64,000 bases of DNA, from positions 21,492,905 to 21,556,904 of the forward strand of contig CM057134.1 in the NCBI GenBank assembly GCA_029964075.1, given 5' to 3'. Both the position numbers and the translations under genes were made by a program. Below are positions 40,401-53,900 of the stretch, in pieces (the first letter of the stretch is position 1; the number at the start of each line of letters is the position of its first letter). The stretch is from Patiria pectinifera. Lineage: Eukaryota; Echinodermata; Asteroidea; Valvatida; Asterinidae. The notes under the pieces were generated by a model, which was not told the origin of the DNA, ran no database searches, and saw only the letters and a list, made by a program, of their open reading frames with translations.

Positions 40401-40954
40401 CTCGAGAAAAGACGAACAAATATGCTTGTTTACCTTGAACGCGACGGCCTACATGTTCGTATTTCAAGTCATGTCTATTCAATGTATCATACATGTTGTG
40501 TGTGTGATACATAATACACACAGCACCAATACACAAATGTTGTTTCTTACACGTCCGCAGAATGCAGTTCACTGTGTTTCTGGATTCTCAACTAGCATCA
40601 ACAGCTCGATTTTTCGGGGACAAAATTTTGACCCCCGAAATTCGTTCTCGCATGGTTCTCGCAAGAAAAACACAAAAACGCCCAGTTTTTAAAGGATGGT
40701 TGTGTGGACATTTTATTCTACTTTTAAAGCGCTTTCCATTTAAGATCATTTTGTTTAAAATGCGTTTTGTAGCCCAATTGGATGCACTCCAGCCTGTAAT
40801 GTCCCTTTAAGTGTTATCCTACTCAGTGACAACACCAAACTTACAAACGAGAACTTTTGAAAGTCTCATGGTCAGAAGACCTACTGAACACTTATTGGTC
40901 AAGGCCATGCATTATTGAGATTGCTGTTTGCATGGTGTCGCACAGTTGACATTT
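37490..40954. other. Intergenic region between AGXT promoter and USP5 3' end
   Basis: About 3.5 kb with no supported exon. Holds a G-rich purine tract (38192-38234), a TTAA-type MITE (39153-39574), and a segment (39605-39990) homologous in inverted orientation to 45108-45470. Minus-strand AATAAA at about 40711-40716 is a good candidate USP5 polyadenylation signal, about 240 bases past the stop codon. Confidence 0.7.
39153..39574. mobile_element. MITE with TTAAAGGCAT termini, diverged copy C
   Basis: Starts TTAAAGGCATATCGGATCAT and ends ATGTATGCCTTTAA. Interior words such as CCCTGTGAAATTATTC and CTTGCTGTTAT are shared with 26602-27120 and 52448-52956, so it is an older member of the same family. 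Confidence 0.65.
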
Positions 40955-41978
40955 TTATAGACGTTGATAGAAGTACAAGTAGCCAAGGTCCTTAGGGGGA
41001 TGCGCAGACATTGCAACTTTACGATCATTGTAGATGACCCATCTGCAAAAGATTTAAAAAATGAAAGGCTTTGTGTCCGGGAAACTGTACAAGGAAATTA
41101 TCACAAATCAAAGGGTAAAAATCAAGTGGTAACAATGCAAATGACATGTAAGCAACTAAATGTTATATTGCCAACATTAATGGAGGTCAAGTAACTATAA
41201 GATTTTACAATAGCAAGTACACCTAGGATCAAAAATGCATAACTGGCAGCAAATGTTTAACTGCTTGTTTATTGTTTGCAATGCCAAACTTCTGGTTTCG
41301 GCACCTTCGCAAGGTGTAGAAAGGCTTGGAAAAACTCTTTATTTCAAACGTAAATTAAAAGCTAGAATTTAATCACAACGTTCTATTAGAAGTCAACTTA
41401 TCTCCTACCATCGTAGATGTGAGAAGATTATCTTATTAAATAAAAGTTGTTTGTTTTACTGGGGAGTGCGGTCTAGTAGTTGGTGACATATGATCAGAGT
41501 CTGGGTTCAAATCCAGCTGCTGGTCGTATGTTGTGTCCTTGGGCAAGCCACTTTACCCCAACTTGCCTCTCTCCACCCAGGAGTATAAATGGGCACCCGC
41601 ATTAGCTGGGAGTAACCTGCGATGGACTGGCAACCCATTTGGGGGGAATAGAAATATTCTCAGTCATTTCATGCCAAGGAAACCAGAGATTAAAACGCCA
41701 GCCTGATGGGCATATTGACTCGTAACTTTACTGATACAAGTACTAATGACTTGCAAATGACCTTCCCTTACCCTCAGTGCTTGATTAAACAGCGCCCTCA
41801 TTGTTCATGCATCAAGCCAATAACACAACCGACATCTTCAAAATCCCATGCTCAGATCTGATTTTTATATGAGCCTGTTCCAGTCTTGCTTACCTGCCAT
41901 CTTTGAAGATGTGACATACGTAGTGGCCACAGGAGGTGGACGTGCCCATGTGACTGATAAAAGCCATCAACCGATACT
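40955..41978 (-). CDS. USP5: USP5 last two exons: catalytic histidine box and stop
   Basis: Exon 41894-41978 encodes [20 protein letters not shown]; the H of CGHYVCH is the catalytic histidine. Exon 40955-41042 encodes [20 protein letters not shown] and ends YLYFYQRL then TAA. The D of YNDRK completes the triad. A tRNA-derived SINE (41463-41735) lies in the intron between them. Confidence 0.95.
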
Positions 41979-44900
41979 CTGAAATGCAACAAATAAGTTA
42001 CAAAATAACAGCTACAACGAAATCCCATCAACTTAAAATTAATATTAAACCAAAACCCAAAATGTACAACACCAATTCCTTTTAGGTGACTGCAAAACAA
42101 AGACAACGTAGATAAAATAAGCAAATCAAAATGTAGCTTAAGTTTATCAGGGAACGTTCCAGGTAAGGTTGGGCAAGTTAAAAGATTTTATGTGCTCTTC
42201 AGCATGCTGCTGCTCAGTTTCAGCGTGGTGATGAGCTTTTCAGCATTGCACACCACTGTGTTCATTCAGCATGTTCAGTGTGATGGAAGTGTCTAATTTC
42301 CCAGATAGTGTGATGAGAAACCACAACAACCTCAGAAGATATGGTACTTGATAACATTTATTCTTTATCAAGTTGGAATGATATACATGTACTTACTTCC
42401 GTTCCCGTCGCGGCATCGTTGGACAGCAGGCTGGGCTTCAGCTTGGCCTGTTTCCATGGCGACTGGATCGTCCAGGTGACTGAATATCCAATCAGCTGCT
42501 CGCTCTATGTTGTTATCCTAAAGCATTACCAAAGTACATTTTTTTTTGTTTCATTTTGGTTCACAGAGTCTGGCAGTTTATGTTTAAAGTTGGACAGTCC
42601 TAGGAAATTGTTTTAAAATACTTGGTGCTTTGTCAAGTATCAGTTTCAGAAATTGAAGGAATATTCCTTACCATTATCTTTCCTAATTTTAGCTCCATGT
42701 GGTGAAAAAACAAGTGCGATAAAATTAGATGGTATAGATTGATCTGTTGTACACAGTAAGATGCAGTTACTGAGATAGAACCACAACTACACACATCGCA
42801 CACTATTTCTAAGTTAAGATACGTACGTATTTCAACAACTATGATGGTCAGAGGAGGGTGTTCATGTTTATACGTGTAAATCGATATGGTGTGCCACATC
42901 GGTGGATCCAGGACAGGAACCAAACTCGGGTTCAACCGATTAGAAAACTTACAAAAGAAAAGTTATGAGAAGAACAAGCTAGAGTACAAACAAAAAAAAG
43001 AAAAGAGAAGAAAGAAAAATCCGCCATAAACAGCCCAAAACAAAACGTGCTGGGTGTGTACATGTATGAGTCCCTTGAGTAGGCTTTTGACATCACCCTG
43101 AATAGTTTCTTATTGAGATTGCTGGATAAGTCTTGAGTATTTATCAAGAGTTTTCACAATAAATTGGCAATCTGCCATTAAATTGGCGAGTTTCCAACAA
43201 AAAAAGTAAGCAAGGTGCCGTGTGCAGTGTAAAAGTTACGGCTAAAAGTTGGCAAAGTTCCAAGCGACTAGTGATTACATGCATCTTCAGCTTACCGTTG
43301 CTTTGAGTGCTCTGATGGCTTGATCTCTGCCGAATCCCATGCTCAAGATCATCGCTATGCTGTCTTCGTTCACGACAAACTCGGGCGCCTTCTTAGGCCC
43401 TGCTAGCTGCAATGGCTCTGCGAAATCTGAAGGATCACAAAGTGAAATTCGCTTCAATCAATTTCTGGACAAAATCTCTGTTAATCAAACAGTCTCAACT
43501 CCATAACTGACAAGCCCGGTTCATACTCGGCGCGAAAGCGAAAGCAAATTTGTGACGACATGGCAAGTATTCGCGCTGCGAATTCATGAAAGTTGAACAT
43601 ATTTCAACTCGGGTGAATTTCGCAGCGAACGTTTCACGACGTCGAATTCGCTTCGCATTCGCGTGAAGTATGAACCGGGCTTCATTTAGAGAATCGCAAT
43701 GCCATACTGCAATAACAATCTGAGATGTGCATTACTACTTCCGTTGTGGCAAACTGTCTGGTGCTCTGCAAAGAAGTTAAGAAATGCATGTGAAGCGATA
43801 CTGCAATGCAACAGTCAGATGCCACTGTTACGATTCATGAATAATATGATTTGCATGTCAAACGAGTCCCTCCTAAACACAAGACACTGTCACTTAGGTT
43901 GCCTGTATGAAGCTGGAACGTTGGGAAGAATACAGACAGTCTTATTTGTATACAAAAATCCTGCAGGATTCCAAAGAAGTTACTACGTAAATAGGATAGT
44001 CAATGCGAAGGTGCACCAATTAAAAACTAATCCAGTGGCTTGGCAATCCTTTATCGATCATTCATAAATACCTAAGACAGTTTACCCGTTTGTACTGGTC
44101 AAAAGCCAGTCACATGGGGAGTGGTTTGAAACGATTGATAAAACACTTTTCCATTGTCACATGAAATTTGGACTCCTAAGTACTCTGGTCCCTTTTAACC
44201 TTTTTTGTTGAATGTTCACAATCATCACTGAAATGAGTCCGTACTTCAACAGTCCTAAATTCTCACTACACCAGCACCGCCACGTTCTGCACCATATTGC
44301 GCAGAGCGCGCCATATAAGGAGATGTTTACAACTGCTTGCGAGAGGCACATACCATAACATAGCTAGAGGGTGTTTATAAAAACATGAAGTCAATTTGTT
44401 GAACGAAATTGTTGGAAATTTATAGTTTTTGACTCGTTTTGACTTTTTGACTGAGAGGTATTTATGAATGGGAACAAATATGTGCTTGGCCAATATTAAA
44501 CAAGTACATTTTAAACTGGCTTGGGGCCTGGTCGCCGATAATCAGCGTCCAGACCCCCTAGCCGGTTTTAAACGTACTTGTTTAAAACTGGCCAAGCACA
44601 TATTTATCCCTTATTAACCTCTTTGACCAGTAACCACGACCTTAAAATGCCTTGGTTAATGCACACTGTTGTTTGACCTTTGACGTACCTGCATCAGACA
44701 TATGTTGGAAGACCCAGTTCATGGCAGCATCCACCCCAGAGTTCTTGGTGTGGTAGACAGCCTTCCTGCATCCCTCCCTGGCAAAACCCATGTCCATCAA
44801 TTGCTGCACCGTCTCCTCGCTAATCTCTGGCTCTGCATTCAAAAACACACAGACAGTAGAAAATATTCAGTGTTAAGAAAGTAGCAGTATTTTGATCCCC

Positions 44901-47900
44901 ACATTGTTTTATGCCATGCTGCAATAAGCCTACAGGTACAAGCTTTTAGCAGCTCCACAACGGACTCTACCTGTATGCACTCCCTCTTCAACTAAAGAGA
45001 AAGTTGGAGGTCAGTCCCCTATTGCATTAACACTCAAGCCCTGACGCGATGGGTTCATGAATACTCAGAATAAAATTATTTGTGCGTACTTCGTGCCATG
45101 TCTGCAACACACACACACAAGTGTGTATTTGCCTGCAATCGGGGACCCCCTATTGTTCCTCTTTTGTTTTTACTAACTTTTAGGGAGACCTCCCATGTAT
45201 GTTTGTACAAGATCGCCAAATTGGGGACCCTATTGTCCTCTATTGTTCAATGTCCCCTATTGAATGCAGAAACAAACTCACACACACCCAGTCGTGCATT
45301 TCTATACGCCCGAGGACAATGCTTTGTGTTTCCCTTAGTTCCTGTAATATAACACTCTCCCATAGAGTAAGCACATAACCGTACGATCGAGGACCGTATT
45401 CAACAAAAGACGCAACGCCCGAGGACTGAAAGGATCTTTTGTTCTCCCTTTGTGTGTCTGTCCTCTATCGTAAAGCCATACACGTACATGTGCGCACACG
45501 TGGAGTGTCTACCTTTAATACTAGAACACCCATCTACTCTTAATGCATAGAGTCTGTAACACGTCTTGCTATGCGTCAAAGAAAATGGTAGCTAATTACC
45601 CTTACTTACTAATGCTTCTGGGCCAATATTTTGAGTGATTGAGGGCTCGATAACAACTCAACTGGGGGGAGGTATAAACAATAGAAATGTCACATGTATT
45701 GAAGTACATTTTCAGGTTTAGTAACTTTATTTCAAGTTGATTATAATAAATATTGTTATATCATGCGCTTGGATACTGTTATTTCATTGGTCTAGAGCGG
45801 CCATGTGTCCATTTAAAAAAGTGCATATCACACTGTGTTCATTATGCCTCAAAAGGGCGCTATTCAGCAGAGTTGTAATGACTCGAGTCAATGACTCGAC
45901 TCGAGTCCGACTCGAGTCACATTTTTCTGACTCGACTCAGGGACTCGATCTAACCGAGTCCCGACAGGTAAATTCGGAGCTCGAGGAGAGTCACTGCGAG
46001 CAAATGACTCGACTCGACTCGAGGAAGGCTAATACGACTCGAGTCCCAAAAATAAAAGCACAACTTACTTGCGAAAAATATTTGCAATGACTTACGCCGC
46101 GCCGTGTTGGCGTTGCCAGTTTTTGTTCACGTCACGTTATGTTCGCGAATTATGTACGTTCATATACAGCGGCCGTCTTTTTTCATTCCTCCATTATGAT
46201 ACAACAAACATACACCGTGTCGCGGACTCCCACCTTGTTGTTCTATAGCATGTAATGCTAACGGATCGGAACCAGACTTAAAACGCATTTCTCAATCCGT
46301 GGTTTCATCATTGGTTTCGGGCAATTTCTTATAAAGCTCTTGGTGGAACGCTGGCTAAATTTATGTCCCGATTTCACACACACAAAAAATGGATACGGAT
46401 GGGACCACCTTTAAATAATCAGAAACAGTTTTGTATAATGTAATTAGGTTTTGACGTTGTCAGCGATCAGCGAACAACAAAATCTAAACCCGAAGCCAAA
46501 ACAGTTATAAGACCGAAGTTTCACATCTTCTTATCTGTGACGTGAGTTAGCAATGGAAACTGTTGGTTGGGTACCTTACAGCATACTTTTTTTCTTTGGA
46601 TTTTCGTAATAGACTGGTGCCTTGTATTCTTTCTCTCTTGTGTTTGTTGCTTTTTATTGTAATTTATTATATAGTGTTCAAATATTTGTGACTCGAATTG
46701 ACTCGAGCTAAATACTTGACTCGACTCGACTCGACTCGACCACACACTGTGACTCGACTCGACTCGACTCGACCTTGTTGACCTAATGACTCGACTCGAC
46801 TCGAGTCACTTCTTTAAAATGACTCGACTCGACTCGAGTCACAAAAATCAGTGACTCGTTACAACTCTGCTATTCAGTGCCCTTACAAAAATATGGTCTG
46901 TTGAAGTATATGTACTCTGAATTTCTAAACGCAAGCCCACCATGTACCTCTAGCTGTATTGCCTCACCTGGTTCTGGGGGGCTGTCTCCTTCAGGTAACT
47001 CCACCTCACCTGGTTGGAGTCCGCTGCCCCTGTAAGCAGTCAAGTCTAACTCATCTTTACCCTACCTTTAGGCCAGACACTACCTCTAGCTGTATTGCCT
47101 CACCTGGTTCTGGGGGGCTGTCTCCCTCAGGTAACTCCACCTCCCCTGGTTGGAGTCCGCTGCCCCTGTAAGCAGTCAAGTCTAACTCATCTTTACCCTA
47201 CCTTTAGGCCAGACACTACCTCTAGCTGTATTGCCTCACCTGGTTCTGGGGGGCTGTCTCCCTCAGGTAACTCTACCTCCCCTGGTTGGAGTCCGCTGCC
47301 CTGTAAACAGTCAAGTCTAACTCATCTTTACCCTACCTTTAGGCCAGACACTACCTCTAGCTGTATTGCCTCACCTGGTTCTGGGGGGCTGTCTCCCTCA
47401 GGTAACTCTACCTCCCCTGGTTGGAGTCCGCTGCCCCTGTAAGCAGTCAAGTCTAACTCATCTTTACCCTACCTTTAGGCCAGACACTACCTCTAGCTGT
47501 ATTGCCTCACCTGGTTCTGGGGGGCTGTCTCCTTCAGGTAACTCCACCTCACCTGGTTGGAGTCCGCTGCCCCTGTAAGCAGTCAAGTCTAACTCATCTT
47601 TACCCTACCTTTAGGCCAGACACTACCTCTAGCTGTATTGCCTCACCTGGTTCTGGGGGGCTGTCTCCTTCAGGTAACTCCACCTCACCTGGTTGGAGTC
47701 CACTGCCCCTATAAGCAGTCAAGTCTAACTCATCTGGCATGTCAACTGCAACATCTAGGAGACACAGAAAAACACAACCAATATACCTCTTGCTTCACAA
47801 ATAATTTTAAACTAAGGATTGTACTTGGCAGTTGGCAGACTTCCTCTCATCTTCTTGCATCAGTACATGTGTAGTGGCAAATCCATATAAAAAAGGTACA

Positions 47901-50900
47901 CAATAGAAATGGAATTTTTCATCCCTCTTTTGTACAGTCTGTCTGCCCAATTATCAATCTGGCTATGCCTGTGATGTCTATGTTTGTTAGTTGTGAACTT
48001 GGCGTGATTGTGATTGGTGGCCATATGTGATGCGAACAAGCTAAATGAGTCGTTTGTCGGGAACTTTCATTTGGAGATTAAGGCCAAAATAGGGCCACTT
48101 CATCACATCACTTCATCACATCTCTTGGTGTTCCGACTTCCATAATTTTTGAACTAAAGATGGTACCAGCATGCGGTTTTCACAGCAGTAATGCTGAGAT
48201 TGTGCTTTTTTCAAAACTGTAAAAAAAAAAATTGACCAGGGTTGACAAGCGACTCATTTAGCTTGATCGCATCACATATGTCTGTCAATACTGCAACATG
48301 AGATAAGACATTAACAAGATTACATCACAACTCCCAATGGTCGAATGGAAACATCTGTCACTACTATCATGGAGGCCCCTTCAATGGCAGAAGCATTGTG
48401 CTAGCTATTGCTCAGGTAACAGGCATGCAACTGGGAATTTAGAAGGAAAAAATGAAGCTATTCCAAACCACACAACACTTTGTACAGCGTTTTTCAATTT
48501 GTAATGGCATTCATGAGAATTAAAAAAAAACGAGGAAATCAGCGGATCTGAGGAAAAGTTGCATGCCTGAGATAATCAGTCACAGGGCAGTTGGTTTGCA
48601 CAAAAAGGCTCACAATGGTTTCCTCATCGAAGGGGGCGCTGTGAGTGTACAAAGATCACGTTCCTGGATTCGTCAAGTTGGTCATTAGAAGACTCAGCAC
48701 CCCACAAGTAAAATGCTTACAAGATTTCAACAATGAGAAACAGAGACCAACTGTAGGAAGTAACTTTCTACAAGTGGTAGCCATAACTACCCATGTGTAC
48801 TGATGTGTGAATGAGACGTCATTGGGGTTTTATTTTACCATATACAAGGTTGTGAATTTTTCAGCATAAAGGTCTGCTCTTTTTAAAACTCCCACATTTC
48901 TTGTTCTTAAATCCCGCAACAAGAATATCTAGGTCTATGTGGATACATGTACAGAAAATATGTTGGATATGGAGTCCAACTGTACCTAAAGTATATGAAC
49001 TTGAAAAAAAGTAAAACTGCTGCAAACTGCTTACTGACTGGATGGACCTGAAATATATAAATCTTAAAATTAATGTGGCCTGACGTTGCGAACTTAGCAA
49101 GTTCTTCTTCAGAGGCTAAAACCTCTGAAGAAGAACTTGCTAAGTTCGCAACGTCAGGCCACATTAATTTTAAGATTTAAAGTATATGAAAGTATATGGA
49201 ACTTAACCCTAACAGAACTCAACCCATCAAACCCCAACAGCATGTTTTGTTGGAATCTGTCAGGATGGGTACAGTACCCCTAAACTGACAGTCTTTTACA
49301 TTGGGTTGGCACACCTCCAGAATCAAAGTCAGAAATACGTGTGTGCAGTTTCCCATATGGTGTTGGAATTTGCCAGGATGGGTATGGTTCCTAGTAAATC
49401 ATGCTAGGGAGTTACATGTAGGGTTAATAATGAATCTTGATCAAGTAAATGAGACCTTATCCTTTTATTCTGTCTGGCCCATTAACCCCAAATGCCTTGA
49501 TAATGTTTCATCATGTAGTCCACCCATAAACTTCCAATAAGTTCTCAATGCACACCAAAAGTCTTTTGAAATGTGTCAAGGGGAAAACAAATAAACACAC
49601 ACGCAAACTCTTCTATTGTGTAATTCTTACCAAGTTTCTTTGGCACCCAGTTTTCAGAGAGGGTGAACTTCTTCAGTTGTATTACCAGGAAATCAGGAAA
49701 GGTTGCCAGCTTTGCACTCCTGTAAGAGAACACAAGCACATCCATCAAATTTCTTTCATTTTTGGACAAAATAAAAAATTTGTCCAGACTTTCATACCGA
49801 CACTAGGTTATGTAATTCACAGATCATATTTTCAAACAGTTAGGGGTTTGTTATATGTACGCTTGCATATAATTACTAAAGACACCTTTGTACGTGCCTA
49901 CTCTAGTGATTGGACAAATGTTAGAGAGGTTTCATATTCGAACGGATACGTGTACGCATACATGTAACTATCCGTATTAAACTATTCCGTTGTATCGCAT
50001 TGCGTAAGCAAAAGGTTGTATCGCATCGCGTAAGCAGACGTATATGTTGAGTTGTCGGAAACAAGTAGATATCCAAAATGGCAGCCTCCAATTAAAGCCT
50101 CGTATTTCTGACTAATTCTGCTTTCAAACACAGACAAATGGCACATACATTCAGCAATTCATCGTCTTTCAATCAAATCATACATGATTAAATAACTTAT
50201 CAGAAAAGAGGGTGACACTTGAAAATTTTAAAATTTGTTTCACCCTGATGCGTTGTGCGATAGATCCGTGCCACGTACCCAAGTAGGGGATAGTGACTTG
50301 CGTGTGACGTCACAGGACCACAAAACTGATCATCAATCCGGCCTGTTGTCCCTATCCGTTCGCTTGTGAAACCTTTAAATTACCTAGTAGCCACGGACTT
50401 GGCCTGCAGGGCGGAGCTGAAGAAATCCTCCACAGTCTCTGGGGCCATGAATGCCTCTAGGCAAGCTGAGACAGGGATGCGAGGCCGGACCAGCTCCTTG
50501 GGATCGACCGGCTGCTTCTTGGCTTCCAGTTCCTTCTTCTTAGCCTCATAGGCTGCAACTTCCTCTGTAGAGATAGACAAGTGCACAGCCAATCAGCCAA
50601 ATTCTTTCAAACAAGCGCGAGTGCACAATAAGCTCTGGCCCGGTTTTGGAATGTCTCGCTTCATATGCAAAACAGATGCGAATACGCATCGATCGAGACA
50701 AAGGGGCGTGTTCTGAAAACTTTCGCCGAGAGTGCATTTACCTGTTTACTAACGACGACATTGCATTTGGTCAATTGCTAGTTATATTTTATGGGAAACT
50801 TAGGGTGCTCGTTTTTGGTCAATTTTCTGGGGACAGACCCTACCGACTGACCGACCGACAGCGAAGTGACATGTTGAAGATGTGGATTGACTCAATATGG

Positions 50901-53900
50901 TAAACTGAGGGCAGTATTTGAAAAAAGTCAGTGTTTTTACCAACCCTGGTCGGCCAAACCAGCATTGGAAATTGATACAAAAATACCACTTTTCTTGAAA
51001 TTGACAGCACACCAGGTGCTGTGATTTTACAGGATGCTATTTTTCACTAACAGTCCAGTAAGGTATATAATAATAATTTGGTATTTGTTTTGTGATGTTT
51101 GCTAATTTTGTATATTCCCTTTAGCATTCATAAAAGGTATTTTAGTTGGTTTTTTTTTTTGGTAAATGGGGGCTTCAGACAGGTTTGGTAGTTATAAAAA
51201 TGCATTTGTTTCTTGGGTCAGGAGCCCAAAATAGGGTCGGTAAGAAGTAAGAACTAAAAAATAAACAAGTGCGAGTGCACAATAAGCTCTGGGCGTGTTG
51301 CAAAAAGTCTTGCAGTAATCGATCAAAATTATCCCTGCCAGAGCTTAAAAATGCGACGCTTAAAAATGCGACGCCCATGGCACATGTCAAACACCATACT
51401 TTTGGTCAATTTTCAGGGACAGGCAGACAGACGGACAGACAGACCGACCACCAAGTGACATATAACGAAGCTCCTGCTAGAGCTTAAAAAGGGATGCCCT
51501 AATCATCGCAAGTCTTTGAGGAACATCTACACACCTTTATTGCTGGCTGCAGCTAGCGGTATCGGTAATGAGAGAAGGAAGTCAGAACGCTTCTTGTAGC
51601 GGACTTGGCCTGATTGCACACACTGTATTCTCTCCTCAAGCTCAAACTTGAAACAATCGCACGGGTTGTTACTACCGACACTATTGCGCTGGGAAACGAC
51701 ACAGAAAAGAGCGAAGGTAAGTTGAAAATCAAAGCAGCAGTTTATTTATTGGAAAATTCAGATAAAAAAAAAATGGTATCGATGTACATGCACATTATAC
51801 ATAAAATAACATATCAGAAATACCATGCCATATTCAAGGCATTCAGGATCGTTTGCTTTTCATGCATTTGTTCGTTTCCAATAATAACACCACTTAAAAT
51901 ACAGAGAAGAATGTTCAAGTCTAGCCTGTTGAAGTTTCAGCTCAGGGGATATTACACTTTTTGAGAAAACAGCAAAAATGCATAAATTTATTTCCTTGCA
52001 AGGCATAGGTTTCTATTGACAGGGTGATGGTTAGGTGAGTTATTCATTTTTTCTTGAAAATGACAGCACACAAGCCAAAATGATTTCACAAGATATTTGA
52101 ACCTGCTATTTACTTGCAATCAATGAGGATATTTCATAATTTTTTGGCAGTTTCGTTTTTGAACTTTTACAAATGATCCTAAAGGGTCCATGAAATTAAT
52201 TTTACACTGGAGCATATTTGTAGCAAAAATCCATTCCTCTGAAATGTATAAAAAAATATGAAGAAGTTTCTGCCTTGAATGCAAGCACAGTTTTGCTCAT
52301 AGATATGGAATTCGCATTAGCATAAAAACCAAAAAGGCACCAAATGCCCCTAAAATGGCAATATGAAGATTACAAATAAAATGAAATGGAACACAAAGGT
52401 ACATTTCAGGGAGTGCATTAAAAATAAAGTTCCATTACATGAGCCCTTTAAAGCCAGAGTCCATCATTTGCAGCTATCCGAAAAGTGACTGGCGTAATTA
52501 TTGTTGAAAACATACTTGGTTGAAAGATAGTAAGGGGACTAAACTCCCTGTGAAATTATTCTTTCTGGCAAGCTGTCATTTTGAAGAAATGAACGGAAGA
52601 AGGCCTTTCCAATTAGTTCGTTTTGTTATTCGGCGAAGCGCGCAAGCATTGGCACGACGCATACGCGTGTGCGGTTGCTTTAATTCGTCGGATCGGTGCG
52701 CGACATCGCATAGCTGCAATTGGCTCAGTGAGAACGTGTCTCGGACGCTGAATTCAGGCCCAATTCAAAACATGATTCAGCAGCTTTTGATTTGAAATCG
52801 AAATCCTAGAATGTTGTTTTTCTCGAAAAATGCAGCTGAAGCTGAGCTGAAACTTCATCAGACTGGTTGTTCAGCACCCTTCTTTAGATCTTGAGCACTT
52901 TCGTTGCTTCAAACGAACAAAATGCACAAATTACAAATGATGGACTATACCTTTAAATAGATTAAGCTTTTAATCTCATTGACAAAAACAAATTTCTTCT
53001 TGGCTCCAAAAAATAAACCGTTGCTTCAATGTACCATGCAACAAAAAGATATGAGAACTAAAAAGCACAAACTGAAAGCCAAATGTGACCAATAATCAAC
53101 GTACCTCAATGATGTTGGAGAGATGAAGTAAGAACTCTTCCGCATCCTGCTGCCGATTGGTGGAGAACTCGGGATGGCCTCGTCCAATCAGAGCCTTGAA
53201 CATTCGCGGTGTGATGCCTTCCTGGCTCTATTCAATTGAAGCCAAGCAATCAATGTATCAAGTCTACAGGTATGTACAGGCAAACTATAATAAAATGGTT
53301 TCCCTTACACTTATGACTTATCCACAATTTACTAAAACACAGCTTTGTTGAAATTGCGGTGTGGCCCTCCATGTTGAAAACATGATATCCCACATCAAAG
53401 CAGTCAACAATGGTTAACTCTAATTTCAAAGATAATTCTTGATTGAAATATAAGGGTGGGATGTCAAACTTCTATCAATATAATCAATTTTTGAAAACCT
53501 GAAATTCCAGACAATTTGAAAAATTATGGAAAATTTGAGAAGTCTTTGTCATGTTGTAAATTTTTGGAAAACTTAAAAAAAGTTAGTAATTTCAAAGTCT
53601 GGCAGAACTATAAGAATTTCTTCAGAATAAAGAATGATTGAAAACTACAAAGCGCATAATTTGAAGAAGGACAAAACAAAGTTGTCCCATTCCCAAGTGG
53701 GAACAAAAAAGTGATCATTTTACCAATTCCTGGGGTTCACCACTCTCATCAATGCTCTGAGGCTCCTTGGAATACTTGCCCGATTGAAGACCGTGGCCCA
53801 ACTTGGACCTGCGGAGGTTGAAAGACAAAATTTGAACATTATTTCTCTTTCCATGACTCATTTTGTTTCGAAAAAATAAATCGAACTCTCAACAGTGTGA

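Noticed and set aside
43699-44067. 122-codon plus-strand frame as a separate gene
   Set aside because: No recognisable domain or splice context; it lies antisense inside a USP5 intron and runs into a repeat.
46962-47714. CRISPR-like array because of regular 136-bp spacing
   Set aside because: Whole units are repeated with no unique spacers, in an animal gene.
47095-47874. Plus-strand open frames with repeated [12 protein letters not shown]-type peptides
   Set aside because: Antisense shadow of the USP5 linker exon minisatellite; the conserved coding sense is the minus strand.
49058-49179. Hammerhead ribozyme (CTGAAGA ... CAACGTC) in the hairpin arm
   Set aside because: Stem II is possible, but the core reads GCAAC instead of GAAAC and an additional A sits before the stem, so the catalytic core is not intact.
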